64,000 nucleotides of DNA from Gerris lacustris (taxonomy: Eukaryota > Arthropoda > Insecta > Hemiptera > Gerridae). Positions within the stretch are counted from its first letter, which is position 1; each line of letters opens with the position of its first letter. Of this stretch, positions 1-24,427 are shown in pieces. The notes under the pieces are model-generated. The model had not been told where the DNA came from, searched no databases, and saw only the letters and a list, made by a program, of their open reading frames with translations. The stretch covers positions 42,473,882 to 42,537,881 of the forward strand of contig OX578280.1 in NCBI GenBank assembly GCA_951217055.1, read 5' to 3'. A program made the position numbers and the translations under genes.

Positions 1-1010
1 ATGAAGGATGCTTTTCCTCATCCTAATTTGGATGATTATTTGGAATTCTCATATGGTTGTAAACTATCTCCTGTATATGACTTGTCAAGTGGATATCAAA
101 AGATACCCCTGAATGAACAAGCTAAACGTAAAACCGTTTTTATTACTGCTTATGAAACGGGTTGGACCGAGGGGGGGGGGGAGCGTTGGACTAAGAACGG
201 ACCCTCTCAATTTTAACGACTTATGAATACCGTTCTCAAACCATTAGATATAGAAGAACTATGATATCGTTTCTAGACGATGTCTTAGTACCAGCTGAAG
301 ATGGGAAGCAGATATGCTCCCCATCTTCAAAGTTAACCTTAAATCCATCTAAATTTGAGTTTAGGAAGAAAAAGGTTTAGTTTTTAGGTTTCTAGATAAG
401 TGAGTGTAAAATAAAGCCTAGACAAGCTAAGACTAAAATAATTATTTTAGACTTCCCTGAGGCTCAGAACGTGTATGACATTAAAATATTTTTGGGTTTG
501 ACCAGTTTCACTAGAAGATGTGTAACTATAGCGGCCCCACTCAGCTGTTTCTTGAAGAAGGGTGTAATATTTAAATGGGAGGACAAGCAAAAGGAAGCAT
601 TAGCTCAACTGAAAAAAAATTGACTTTTGAGCCTATACTTAGTTGAATATATGGCCCTAAAGTTGGAAACTCTGGAAACATTATGGAGCATTTGCTATTC
701 CAGAAGGGGAATGGTGAAAGGTTGCAGTTAATTTACTATATCACCAATAAAACAACTGAAGCCGAGAGTCGTTACCATTCAAGAAAGTTTTAAATTGTTA
801 GCCATTGTTTAGGTGATTCAGACGCTCTTCTTGCATGGCATTACTTTGAAATTTGTTACAGACTGCGACTGGTATATTTGAATGCTAACAAGTGTAAGAG
901 TCCACAGTTAGCCAGGTTTGATTTGTAGCAAGAGTACCAGTTTGAGATAGTTCATAGATCAGGTAATACAATTTTATTTATCAATTTGGAGTGCCTGGGA
1001 GGATTGTGAG
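1..1010 (+). mobile_element. Ty3/gypsy retrotransposon pol remnant (RT to RNase H), decayed
   Basis: The sequence enters the window inside reverse transcriptase. The first 70 codons read like the gypsy RT fingers and palm (KDAFPHPNLDD, then YDLSSGYQKIPL and KTVFIT). A poly-G run near 171-181 marks where the frame breaks. From about 265 another frame gives the catalytic FLDD, then (480-610) the connection region with FLGLTSF, IAAPLS, FLKKGV and FKWEDKQKEAL. Near 860-990 an RNase H-like TDCDW and the closing FEIVHRSGN can be read. Several stop codons and frame changes separate these blocks, so the copy cannot be active. It is on the plus strand, and gag, protease and the 5' LTR would lie left of the window. 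No clear integrase or 3' LTR was seen after 1010. Confidence 0.75.
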
Positions 1011-4000
1011 TGACCGTACCGTACATGTTTTACCTCTAAACAGTTTGAGGAATTGAGGCAAGCGAGAAGATGTAAAAGCGTGGAATTGAGAGAGATGTAG
1101 AGTGAAGAGGAGCGTGTGGATCAATAAAATTAATGAGTGAATATATTTCATATTGAAAAATACTGGTGATTTATTAGAGTTGATTGGAGATTGAACACTT
1201 GAGATTGGAGATTGAAATCATTTCACATTATTTAAGAGATTTTGGAGAAACGCAGATGGAATGCACTTGATATTTATATTGACCTAATGCTTCCTATCCA
1301 TTATAATTAATCCACTTTATTAATTACTAAATTACGTTAAGTGCCTTAATGTTTAGATTTGTAAAACACACGTTTACATGCTTCCAACAGTTAAGATTAA
1401 ATCTCGAGTAGAGGCAACACTGCTTAAAGAGTCGTATAATAAATCAGCTGATATTGCTTAAAATGAAAACATAAGCCAAAATTGATTAACAAACTATAAT
1501 TATTATTACATATAACCCCTGCAGGTGCTACCTTGCAAGTTTTTTATTATGAGACAACCCGTAAACCCGGAGCACCATATCAACGGACGGATGAGACATT
1601 GATGAGGCCTTGATGAGAAAGTCTCCATGAGAGGGCGGTTAAACAAGAAGATTAAGGAACTAAGCCAGACATTTTACAAGATAAATTATAAATTAAACGA
1701 ATTCCCTGTCATGAAATATTACCAGGGAGCTCGGAACTATCCTAGGAGCTGGAGATGGTGGGATAGCGTGTCACCTGACTTAGCGTGTTAATAGTACGGC
1801 TTGTTGCTATAGAAACGAAAAGAATCGATGTGGGTCGATCTACTCACTAACACTCGTCAACTGACGCTAACCAGTTGAATAATATACTTGTATCAACAAG
1901 AAAAATATTATAATATAAACTCTAAATAATAAACTAAAAATACATATAAAATAAACAGGAATTAACTAGTAACTTGGCATACACATTGGTTTTATCCTCA
2001 AGTGGTACATGCTAAATTGTCCATAAAATTATAGCAGTGAAGAAGCTTAAAAATTTGAGCTACTCCAGGAAGTATAAAACACGGTCTGATTAAAAAAAAT
2101 AGATTTGCTCAGGATGAAAATGACATTAAGCTGTAAGCAGCCATCATCAGCACCCAGGAATTGGAATTCAGTGGTTATGGCAGGACTAAGTTGTTAATTA
2201 TTGAATACGTGAAGACTATATTTATTTCTATTTCCAAATTTGAGGTCTCTGATGATTACCGCTTGCAATTGCGAGATCCGCACTCAAGTTCTTTGCTTTT
2301 AAAGTCCGTCAAATCTGAGGAACCCTTTTGTTACAGTTCTCTCTTTTTGTCTGTCTATCTATCTGGAAATTGTTGAAGCCATATGGTCTAAAGAAGTTGA
2401 CGATGTCTAAAAAAATGTTGACGAGTGTAGCAATTCAGGCCGAAAATAATTTCTTAAAATTTTCACATAACGTTCTGATGTCTCTCATGTGCTCTGTTTT
2501 ATTCGAAAAAAAAACAGCCTAATGACTCCAAATCCGTGACTCCACACTGTACTGTCACGTTTGTACTACAAAAAGGCGTTTCTTAGTATTATTGAGTTTG
2601 AGCCATGTGTCCTCAAAAATTGCAGTTTGTTTTGCGTCATAATAAACAGTTAAAAGTTAAAGCTAAAAAAAAAACTTTCCAAATGGCCACCATCTTGAAA
2701 CTGCTGGGCCGATTATGCTACGGACCCTTTGTGTGAACAGAGAGCGCATAATTACAAGATAAAAATAACTTTTTATATACTACGTTTTTAAATTTTCTGT
2801 TGAATCATATGTAATGTTGATAATATAATTGTCATTGTTATATATAATATAATGTTAGTGAAAAAAAATACATAGTTCAGAATTTATTTACTTCACATAA
2901 TATTGACAACAATCTAGAGAGCTGATCTTAAACCTATAAAAGGACAAATCTTTGTACAACGGATCTCACCAACACCGAATCTAAACCGTTCCATTTGATA
3001 CGCCCCCAAAAAAAGTGTACAAGTAAAGAAGTACAGATGCAGAAAAATTAAACCTATACCTAGGACACAAGTGTAAACAAACCTGGGTGTCACACGTCAA
3101 TTAATTTATTTCTTTGTATACTTTTCGCTGACATTCAATGTTTACCTCATTATATAAAAAATCACAAATTTGAAACCCGTCAAAATGAAGATTGTAAATA
3201 CTATGGGATGTATCAAAACAAAAAAAATAACTTGCGGATTTTTTCCGAACTAACATACCATACAGCAAAATTTGCTGAAAACTAATTAAATTCTGCTGAA
3301 AGATGGCTAAAAGTATTAAAATAATGCATTGTCATCGGTCATCGTGTTCTAAGCTATTCTAAAAGTTTCAAATGTTTAGCTACTTGGGAAGTTAGCTAAA
3401 AATCAATTGCAAGATTTGTACTGGACAAACAAACAAGAAAGCAAGCTAATAAAAACGTAGTAATAAATTGGCAACTTTGTTAGTTACCTTGTTTTCAATA
3501 CTATTATGATCCGACATTCCTACTTTATGTCAAACGCAAGGACCCCTCATCTTTATCCAATAACCAGTATCAATTACCTCGAATCTGCTCCACCACCTTG
3601 AACCACCATTAACCACTTCGAACCTCATCTTCAACCTTAATCCCCCATTAACCACTTCGAACCGCATCCGAGCACTAGATTAGCCGCATTTCCTTTTTTA
3701 TTGATGGCATGATAGTATACTTATACTGATCTCTCTTTTCTCTACCTATACTAATAACACATAAAGCATGGCTAATTATTATAGGAATCTAACATTAATT
3801 ATTTCTTAACAAATGGTCTACTTCATAACATTATACTATACTCTATAAAATTTATCGTACGAAAAGTAAGCAGAGAACGTAATACCTTAACCATGTTGCA
3901 GACAATTTGTAGCAAAAAGACACGCTGTTTCTGCAACCCGTTTTAAAAATTACATTTAGTTAGAAATCTACATCACATCTTATGATGTATTTTTTAACAA

Positions 4001-4286
4001 ATCTAATTGGTGTAGGGGCTTTTTAGATGATATTTAATTTAATATTTTGGCTCCCACTATATAAAGACACGGTTAACTTCGTCTCGGTTAAAGACGACGG
4101 TTAAATTCTCCGTAATACAGCGTCGAGTTCAGTCCTCCTATGCAAATGATGGTCAGCGTCCACGGACTAATTTAAAGTATTTACTTCGGAAAAATGTGCT
4201 CCATTACTTTGACTGAAAGATGCTACAGCTTCCTTCCTTTGGTCTACTCATGTTTGTTTTCTTTATAAAGGTTGATTTTGTTACAG
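1011..4286. other. Intergenic stretch, no gene seen
   Basis: AT-rich DNA with only short random open frames. At about 2563-2760 lies a dispersed repeat (with the phrase 'ccaccatcttgaaactg' followed by 'cggaccctttgtgtga') whose diverged relative is near 26860-27020. An intron or promoter of the EF-hand gene must lie at the right side, because the first coding exon is preceded by a splice acceptor at 4285-4286. I could not locate the untranslated first exon or its promoter. Confidence 0.5.
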
Positions 4287-4347
4287 ATCGATATTGCTGC
4301 GATGCTGGGTCGCTGAGATCTTATAAACTAATAAGAGGGGAAAAAGA

Positions 4348-16138
<11,791 letters not shown>

Positions 16139-16254
16139 ACAGATAGATAAAAAAATAGACTACACTGCTCTTTACACAAATCCTAATGAAGATCTAGAAC
16201 TCTATAGCCCACATACAAGAGCAAACAGGCTATCTAATATCGTATGAACAGATA

Positions 16255-16293
16255 AATAAAAATGGACTATAGACGAACATAATGTAAAATAAA
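16255..16293 (+). terminator. Poly(A) signals of the EF-hand gene
   Basis: Two AATAAA hexamers, at 16255-16260 and 16288-16293, lie 117-155 bases after the stop codon and are the first clear candidates for 3' end formation. The first was placed or reinforced by the tandem duplication. Confidence 0.45.
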
Positions 16294-16769
16294 TATAATA
16301 AAGAATGTTCATTAAGCGCGGATTTGTATATAATAATAAAGCGATAGTGACAATGCACCTATTAACTAAAAAGATTATCGTTTGTGATGTAAAAAGAGGA
16401 CGGAATACATCACTACATGCACGCGAATAAAGAAGGGTATGAAGTTTACAAAAAAAACGATCTGAGAAAAAAAAGAAAAAAAATGAATAATTTAAGCACC
16501 CAGACATGACTGAACTCAACCTCAGTCCAACGTAGCCCTAGGAAAAGAATATGCCGCGATCCAATGTTAAATAACTTGTAACATTGGATTTTGATGGTAC
16601 GCGAATTAAATATACAGGTAAAACGAGGGATCTGAAATTTTAAAATTGTAAGAAGTAGATGATGGGGAACGACATTCTGGCCAATTTACCCAATAGACAG
16701 AAGAAATTGAAAAAATTGAAATTGATACATATAATTAATTGCACAAATCACAAATGCCTTGTTACAGTC

Positions 16770-16770
<1 letters not shown>

Positions 16771-16863
<93 letters not shown>
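16771..16863. repeat. (TA)n microsatellite
   Basis: Pure alternating TA of about 92 bases, downstream of the EF-hand gene. Confidence 0.95.
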
Positions 16864-16868
<5 letters not shown>

Positions 16869-17099
16869 TTATTGTTTCTTCACTTGATGTGCTTTGTCAA
16901 ATTTTACTTGTTGTAACCTTGTGATATAAATATTGTTATAAGAATTCAAATCAGTTTATTTATTATTATAGTATTAATAAAGATTATTACTATTCTTATT
17001 TTGTATTTTTATTCTAAAAAAAAGTATATGGGGATAAATATATCATCAATGACTATTAAATATGTTGTGCCCTCTATTTGTAGTGTAAAGCTATACTCA

Positions 17100-17246
17100 T
17101 ATTACAATTAAACAGCGTGGAAAAATCAAAGGGAAAGCCAATGAGAGCTCGAGATTTTAACATATTATATTTGATCTTGTAGTTGTTAATATTTCGAGCT
17201 ATCATTGGCTCTCCTTCGATGTTCCCACGCTGTCAGAGTAAACACT
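17100..17246. mobile_element. Foldback MITE, 'cagcgtggg' family
   Basis: The left arm (cagcgtggaaaaatcaaagg, then 'agccaatgagagctcgag') is mirrored at the right (cgagctatcattggctctcc, then 'cccacgctg'). The two arms almost meet, so the whole element can form one stem. The element at 24428-24598 has related ends. Confidence 0.7.
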
Positions 17247-18534
17247 AATTTTAATATTAGTATAAATAGCTTAGAAAAAATAGTGAATAAAAAAGTGGCT
17301 CAAATTAGTGTAGTGGGAGAAAAGTGAACTAATTTGATCAGTTATCCATTATGACAGTAAATTATTAAACATTTTATTTTTCTGATAGTAATAACAGAGA
17401 TTAAGTAGAAGAGTTTTATAATAACTGAGGAGCGAAACAGTTAGTATTGATAGAGAGTTGTCTATTTACTGATAATGATAAGTGAAACAGTTAGTATTGA
17501 CAGAGATGAATTAGATCAGGAGCGGATAGAAGGGGGGGGGGGATGGGGGTGATCCCCCCCCCCCCCCAAAAAAAAAACACGAAAAAAAATATCTATTTTT
17601 CATAAATACTATTATAGTTGTGTGTATATGGAATCCCGACTATCTTATTGGCTTCCTTTTTTTTTCAAGCTTTTGTCTTATGTAAGGGGGTTTGTTTGGG
17701 GGAAATGAAATGTTGAATGTTGGGGTCAACTTCTATGGACCTAAGATTTAGTAATTTATTCTGCTGCTTCGTTTGACCCTAAACATGAGTTGAACACATA
17801 GTTAAACTTAAGCTCCGAACTCACTGCTAGCGTAGGGCGTAGGCAATACCCCTATTACCATTACCCCTCAGTGTTTCTTGAGATAGAAAAGAGTTATGAC
17901 GACCATTTTGAGAACTTCTACACTTCCATTTCTTCCCACCTTACAACTATCAGGCCTGATATTTTATCTTTCATATATGTATTTAATATCAACTATAAAT
18001 TCAAAACGTAGTTAATTATCATATTTACATATAATTAGAACTATTATCATCAAAGTTTTTCCTTCTATAAATTATTATTTAAATATAGATTCATATATTT
18101 TATTTATTCTTTTATCCCCGACTTATAATTTAAATCCAAAACCTCAAACCAACGCCTTCTCACACTTAATCAACCTTTTTCGATCAACATTTTAGACTGA
18201 ATTGTTATTTAATTTTTTATTTATTTTATAAGTAAGATTTTGTTCAAAATTATATTATCAGTTTGGGATCTAGTTTCTATTTTTTTTTTTTTTTTGTTTT
18301 AAAGGTTTAGGTTAAAAGTAATATTATTTTAACTTTTCCAACTCGATAATATTTGTATTAATTAGTTCATTTTGAATAGTGTTCAGCTTCTTTTATCAGT
18401 GTAAACTCATTTCTTTAACCAGTTGAATTTCGATTGCCAACGGCAACTTTACTGTTTCTGCCTAAGCCTTAAGCCTAGTTCTTTCGTGCGCTTTATATTT
18501 TGAAATATATTAAATTATTTACATCAATCTCACC

Positions 18535-18796
18535 ATGAAACAAAATCATGATTTCGTTCAACGAAATTATTATTTTTTTAAGAGAGTTAAACCACCTCCC
18601 CAAAAAGTGACTTCTAATTCTGAATCTCCATCTTGCACTATTTCTGTTTTGTCACATCTTAACCAAAGTTCTTCCTGTGTTGTAAAAAAAAGTTCTTCTT
18701 CCATCCCTGTCCCGCAATTAAAATTGTCTGTTTGGTTAAAGAAGCCACCTTTTCGCATTTGTCCCCTTCCGAACCAGAAGTCTCTAGTCTCTACTG
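18535..18796 (+). pseudogene. Truncated open frame, possibly the start of a hAT-type transposase
   Basis: A plus-strand frame starts MKQNHDFVQRNYYFFKRVKP and goes on Ser-rich (CTISVLSHLNQSSSC, then KKSSSSIPVP). It runs without a stop into a G-rich repeat beginning 'caggggcgggtccac' near 18799, which ends any sensible reading. Short basic-aromatic starts of this sort precede ZMYM/TTF-type hAT transposases, but there is no zinc finger or catalytic part to prove it. The G-rich repeat itself runs to about 19110. Confidence 0.25.
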
Positions 18797-20244
18797 ATCA
18801 GGGGCGGGTCCACGGGGGGGGGGGATTTCCCCTCCAAAAGTACAACAAAATTACGAAAAAAAAACTGCAATAATTTGATAATACAGCAGGCGATAGCTTT
18901 GTAAATGTTTCAAAAATTCAGCAGAACAATTTTAAACAAACTTTACGTTGAGTGCTTTTTTTTTTTTAGCTAAAAACGGCCTAAAATTCACCATTTTGAA
19001 CCTAATTTTCTAAAATTTTCCGGGGGAGGCCCCCAGGACCCCCCTTAGGGCTGTAAGCATTTTACATAGACTAGGCTCCAAAAGGTTTTCGGGATTCCTT
19101 CCCCCCTAGATGTATATTATTAAGGAGTGAAACAGTTAGTATTGAAAGAGATATACTACTAATAGATGACTTCCACGAATAACATATCAGCATGTAACTG
19201 TTAAATGATATTCCTCCGTAAATGTCACTAATGTCTTTAATATCCCAGTCAAGTAGACAAAAATAATATGCAATAGGAAAATTGTAACAAGATAGCAGTT
19301 ACATTAACTTGGAAAATTTAAGGAATGTTACAAAATTCAAGATTAGTACTTGGGTGATTTCACCATAAGAGGGCGGGCTAATTTATGTTAGTAATTTTTT
19401 GAAAACAAAATTGTTGAAATCTTAAACATGTTTTAGTTGATTGTCTAGTAAAATATTTTCTTAGTTTATTCATCGACTCAATTAACTGTATGTTGGATAC
19501 ACGACAGGATTGAAGTCAGAAGTCAGCGTCTGCACAAAATAACACACATCTTCAAAAACATTATTGTTTCAAGCTTAAGCAAATGTACCATTGTTTATAT
19601 TAAGTACGTACAAAAGTTTTCATTTTGCTTTTGAAGCTAAATAGGGAACTAAAGGGGTCAATATGTAAAGCTTCATAATGTAATAAAATGTTTGTAAACA
19701 AATTGTATGTAAAATTCGTGTAGTAATCCTTTTGGTAGTACTCTACCCGCTAGAGGTAGGCTGACATCCGCAGAAAGTCAGTTCCTTGCTTAGGTGAAGT
19801 AAACAGGCCCAGATTTACCGATGGGCAGACCAGGCGTTTGCCCAGGGCGCCAAAATCTTGTGAGAAAAGAGAAGAAAGGAAACGAAAATCGAAATTGTCG
19901 ACATTTTCTTGATCTTTGATTCTCTAGACTCTAGAACATCCAAAACTGGGCATTCTTTTAGTTTGGTACCCCCTATGTCATCGCAAATTTGAGAAGACCT
20001 AGGTGGATAAATATGAGGTAAATAGTACTGGATCGTTGCGTGGCCTGATTGATTTATGACTAACTGCGTGGATCGCTTACTACTTGCCTTGGGGATGACG
20101 TCACAGTACCCTTGATATTCCGCTCAACACCGTCTCCTGTCGACCGCTGCCTTCAACCGGTGCTGTTCGGAAACAAAATTTATTAATATTAATTCAAATA
20201 TTATTGATTCAAAAATTATTTCCAGCCGCCATGACACAATAGTA

Positions 20245-21010
20245 GTTTACACGGTGATAGTTGATGCGATAGTTGCTATCATGACCGCAATACGTCGCGT
20301 CAGAGAGGTTACGTAAAAGTGTCAAAGGTTGCTGTGACGTCATGCGCCCGCGCCCTCCACGATTTTTCGTCAGGTTATCTTTTCTGGCTCATAACAAACC
20401 ATTGTTTACTAGAGTTCTATAAGCATTTTATAGTTTTTTCCTCTTTTTATTGTATTAAAAGCTTTTTTAACCGTTTTTAACCTTATCATAATATTAGTAA
20501 CATCATTAATAAGCCAACAAATGTATACACTATAGATGATAAACCAAATAATTCTCACAAATAACTCAAATAAGATGTAAAATAACTTACTTACAGATGT
20601 GCTCTTTTTACTCTATTAAAAGCTTTTTTAACTGTTTTTAACCTTATCATATATCAGTAACATCATTAATAAGCCAATAAATGTATACATTATTGATGAT
20701 AAAACAAATAATTCTCACAAATAACTCAAAGAAAAAGTAAAATAACTTACTCACAGATGTGCTCTTTTTACTCTATTAAAAGCTTTTTTAACTGTTTTTA
20801 ACCTTATCATGTATCAGTAACATCATTAATAAGCCAATAAATGTATACATTATAGATGATAAAACAAATAATTGATTAAAAAATAATAATAAAATAAAAT
20901 AGCACTGATAAACCCCCACCTATATCCAATGTTATGAGCCAGCTCTAACTTCACACACTTTTTTACGTAAGTGACGTCACACTTCACCGGCGTATTATCA
21001 CCGTGTAAAC
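20245..21010. mobile_element. DNA-transposon-like element with three internal 160-bp tandem units
   Basis: 'gtttacacggtgata' at about 20246 is repeated inverted as 'tatcaccgtgtaaac' near 20996-21010, giving terminal inverted repeats with CACGGTG. Inside are three direct units whose 'attaaaagcttttttaac' block lies near 20455, 20616 and 20776, each followed by 'catcattaataagcca' and 'aaataattctcacaaataac' (the last unit is shortened). No transposase is present. I could not define a target duplication, so the superfamily stays open. Confidence 0.65.
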
Positions 21011-21027
21011 GCCAAACGGAGCTTAAC

Positions 21028-21407
21028 TAGGGTTGGGACATCAATGTCGATGTATCGAAAACTTCGATCGATGTATCGGACTTTAAAACGTCGATGTTTA
21101 ACATCGATGTTGATCTTTCGATGTATCGGTGAACATCGATGTTTTCCCGAAACATCGAAAAGAAAAAGACCGATGTTATCGACGCATCGCAGTCTAAAAA
21201 ATGGACGACAACGAAAATCGGGGACGAAAAGGAGAGATTTTTTGAAAGTAGTGACTTTTTTTTATTGCTCTTCAGCTTGGAGGACCGATGTCGATGTATC
21301 GAAAACATCGATGTTTTCTTTCGATGTTTTGGCTAACATCGATGTTTGTTCTTTCGATGTCGATGTATCGAAAACATCGATTTTTGCCTATCGATGTCCC
21401 AACCCTA
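21028..21407. mobile_element. hAT-like MITE packed with 'acatcgatgt' motifs
   Basis: Ends 'tagggttgggacatc' and 'gatgtcccaacccta' are inverted copies. The 8 bases outside are agcttaac (21020-21027) and agcttaaa (21408-21415), a 7/8 match that fits a hAT target duplication. The interior repeats the palindrome 'acatcgatgt' and the phrases 'cgatgtatcgaaaac' many times on both strands. The open frames across it are just these repeats. It lies 0.3 kb upstream of the CIAO2A frame. Confidence 0.8.
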
Positions 21408-21701
21408 AGCTTAAACACATAAATCGCCGGTCAACTGATATGAGAGGTTTCTGTTGACCTGAGTTTCCGAACGCACCCTTTAATCTGAGCTTATAGATGA
21501 AATATGGAACATGCTTATCTAAAACCAAAACCTTCAACTGTTATCTGTTATCTTGTATTTTGCAATCAAATTTTATAGATGAGTTAATTTTTCATTTTAA
21601 CAGTCCACTACCATTATCTATGCAACAGTTTGTTTACGTCTAAATTGTTTCTTCTTCTTTTTATTCTAATTTTATCTATTGTCTGACCGGATGAAGTACA
21701 A

Positions 21702-22256
21702 ATGATCGTATTATTCAGTGTTTATTTTTGGACCTGTGCTATGTTCAGCCCTCTTGTAAACAAGTTGAAAAGCGTTCTTAACGTTCAAGAAAAAGTCGTG
21801 GAGCTGCCGAAGAACAACAAATCTAACTTAAAGAATAATGTAATCGACGGTAATCTAGTCAATAAGTTGAGAGATCTGAAAGAGACTGTATTTGATTGTA
21901 TAAAGACGATAAAAGACCCGGAGAAACCAGCTTCCCTCGAAGATTTAAACGTCGTTTACGAAGAAGGGGTTTCGGTGGATTGGAATTCCAACAACAAAAA
22001 TTATATCGTCTCGATAGAATTCAACCCTACTGTTCCACACTGCAGTTTGGCCACTCTTATCGGCCTGTGTATGAAAATTAAACTCCAAAGGACCTTTCCA
22101 GAGAACTTCAAACTAAATATTTATTTGAAAGAAGGCAGCCACGACACCGAGCAAGAGATAAATAAACAGATAAACGATAAGGAGAGGGTAGCAGCTGCCA
22201 TGGAGAATCCTTCGCTCAGCGATCTCGTGGAAAAATGCATCAAAGAACAAGACTGA
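21702..22256 (+). CDS. CIAO2A: Cytosolic iron-sulfur assembly component 2A (CIAO2A/galla-1/FAM96A)
   Basis: A single uninterrupted frame of 184 residues in the MIP18/DUF59 family. CIAO2A acts with CIAO1 to deliver Fe-S clusters to client proteins in the cytosol, in particular IRP1. The core begins near residue 60 ([20 protein letters not shown]). The conserved [14 protein letters not shown] sits at residues 109-123, with Cys114 as the expected reactive cysteine. The near-invariant [18 protein letters not shown] follows at 153-170. The ending [10 protein letters not shown] and the hydrophobic start ([10 protein letters not shown]) match the CIAO2A branch rather than CIAO2B. The first ATG was chosen; Met14 is a possible second start. 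Vertebrate CIAO2A genes have introns, so the intronless form is notable. There are no disabling changes. Candidate AATAAA signals are distant (23113, 23437). Confidence 0.93.
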   Translation: MIVLFSVYFWTCAMFSPLVNKLKSVLNVQEKVVELPKNNKSNLKNNVIDGNLVNKLRDLKETVFDCIKTIKDPEKPASLEDLNVVYEEGVSVDWNSNNKNYIVSIEFNPTVPHCSLATLIGLCMKIKLQRTFPENFKLNIYLKEGSHDTEQEINKQINDKERVAAAMENPSLSDLVEKCIKEQD

Positions 22257-22794
22257 TTCAAGAGTAGCCTCCTCATACGTATTTACATTTCAAATTATTG
22301 CTCAAAGTTTGGTCAAAATGGGATATTTTGGAATTGTTCTCTCCACGAAACATATTTTATCTAAGATTTCGGTCTCTGTTGGTCCACGACACCTGTCTTA
22401 CAAATGATAGTTAGGAATATACACAATGTTAATAGCACCCCGTACAAGCAACAACTGAATGTATAATTCGGTGTCATTTAAGGTTTTTACTGTTTGTCAT
22501 GAGATCTATGGAGGCTAGACTAAAGTTTTAATAATGGAAAAACTCGTATATTGTAGGACTACTTTAGAAAATTCTGCATCTGACTTTGGAAAAAACTGTA
22601 CCTGCTCATTCTTTTCTCCTACCATTATAATTGTTTGACCTATTTTCTTATGTTATCATATACTTGTGATTATTTAAAAGTTTAATTTTTTCCTTTTACA
22701 CAATAGGATTTCCTCTCACCAATTAGCCCAACAACCGCTCACTTCATGTGTGTCTTATTATCTTTTTCTCCTCTGAGAAAAAGAAAAATACATA

Positions 22795-23088
22795 CAGTTG
22801 AAGCCCTGGGAGCCGGCCACCTTGGGACCGAACCCATTGCAAGTTAAGCCGAATGTTTCTTGCTGTAAGCTAAAATAAGCAGAGAAATACTTTTAAAACA
22901 TTACTTTACACCGCACAGCAGTATGTAAACTGTTCAATGTAACTTCTACAAGCTGGAGTCACACAGATATGTAACAGACATCTTCTACTTAAGAGATATT
23001 TTCATTAAACAGTGGAACAGACCTTTTGTATTCTCTATACGAGAAAGGTCCACCCTAGCTGAGTGGCTGGATAAAAGTGTTTCCATTG
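22795..23088. mobile_element. Pogo-like MITE, 294 bp
   Basis: Begins 'cagttgaagccctgggagcc' after TA and ends about 'gctgagtggctggataaaag' then 'tgtttccattg'. The right part 'gctgagtggc.gg' is shared with the element at 29596-29717, placing both in one family. It may fall within the CIAO2A 3' UTR. The right end is diverged. Confidence 0.55.
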
Positions 23089-24427
23089 TTCTTTTTTCCC
23101 CGGGGGACTTAAAATAAAGACCGAAGCAGTGAAACCTCACAAGGTGTAAACCAGTTTAATTGAACTTCTTATAGTACCCTTCCCACTAAGCTGCGCTACG
23201 TTTCAAACTACACTATTTTATATACAAATCTCATGCCAAAAATGCAGTTTTCTAGGTACACATTTTCTAAGTTCTAAGACTAAAGATTTTAGAGTCAAAA
23301 TAGGGTTAATTGAAATTAATCGTGAGCATAGCTAAATCGAGTGGGCACAAAATTTGACTAACATAGGCAGAATTCAACTCTATAAAAAAAACCACTCATC
23401 AAAGCATTGTCCTAGGTTGAAATGGAATGTTGTTCAAATAAAAAGTAAAATATCTAATTCCCAAGCCACTGATATAGCTAATATACTTCCTCTTAGTTCA
23501 TCTAACCTCTTTATTTTTTTTGCTTAATTTTGTTAGTTTCTTTGCCCATTAAGGCTTCAAGGCTGGATCCTTAATACTACGTTTAGGAGGCATGGTTGAT
23601 TCCCATAGCGGAACTTAAAACAGACCCCCAAAAAATTAAATGTTTCCTGATGGTGAATTAATAGATATTTAGACGATAAAACAAAAATATTTTTTTTATA
23701 AATTCTTGTTTCCTTTCTTCCTGTAAAACATGGCTAATTACTCATGGAAAAGCCATAATTGTTTTTATCAAATATTTCCTGAAGTTAAGTTTACCATCCT
23801 CAATCCTCTGAATACACCTTATTATGAAAAAGTAGGTGTATGGAAATGTGAAACTTAAGTCACAAAAAACTTCTCGTAAATAGACAAAATTAAGGATTGA
23901 TGGCTGTATATTTTGACTTAATTTTCTATCTTTAACTTTTGTTGGTCATTGATATTAATTTTCGTTGTAAATACTTTTAAATTCAAGAGTTTTAGAAATG
24001 TACTTAATATTTTATTTGGTTTTGAAATTTTATACTTCTATTGATTTTTTTTTTTTTTTTTTTTTTTTTTAAATGTATTTTTAATATAAACTGAATTTAT
24101 TTTTTATATATTTTTCTTCTTAGGTGTACTTGTTTGTTTCCTTTTCTTCCCAAAAGTTTTATAATGTGTAAATGCAACCAATCAAACCAGGCAATTTTTT
24201 TTAATTTTATGGTGATGCTGAATTGGCATACTCAGCAAATTAAATTATATACATACATTGATTGAAAAGAAGTCAATTAATTTATATTGTGAAGAAAACA
24301 GACTAGATATAGCAGGAAAACTCCAAGGAAAAAGCTTATAAGAGGTTCATGTCTTTTCATCGTCCCAGGTTGGTGCTTTAGACAAAGAAGAGTCACAGCT
24401 TAGGGTTGCCACCTCTCATCATTAGTA

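Larger units (their letters stand above)
16294..20244. other. Intergenic stretch with repeats, no supported gene
   Basis: Between the EF-hand gene and the tandem-repeat element. It holds a (TA)n tract (16771-16863), a foldback element (17100-17246), G/C tracts near 17532-17570 and 18816-18826, and two phrases 'gaaacagttagtattga' at 17433 and 17484 that return at 19128. At 19803-19850 'gggcagaccaggcgtttgcccag' resembles the end of a hAT-type element (split here by its inner palindrome), but no partner end was found. Nothing here looks like a conserved exon. Confidence 0.5.

Noticed and set aside
2161..2522. Two overlapping frames of 71 and 64 codons
   Set aside because: Composition is that of random AT-rich DNA, with no domain, splice context or homologue I recognise.
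21027..21457. Three frames across the 'acatcgatgt' element
   Set aside because: They are periodic and run on both strands through a bounded hAT-like MITE.
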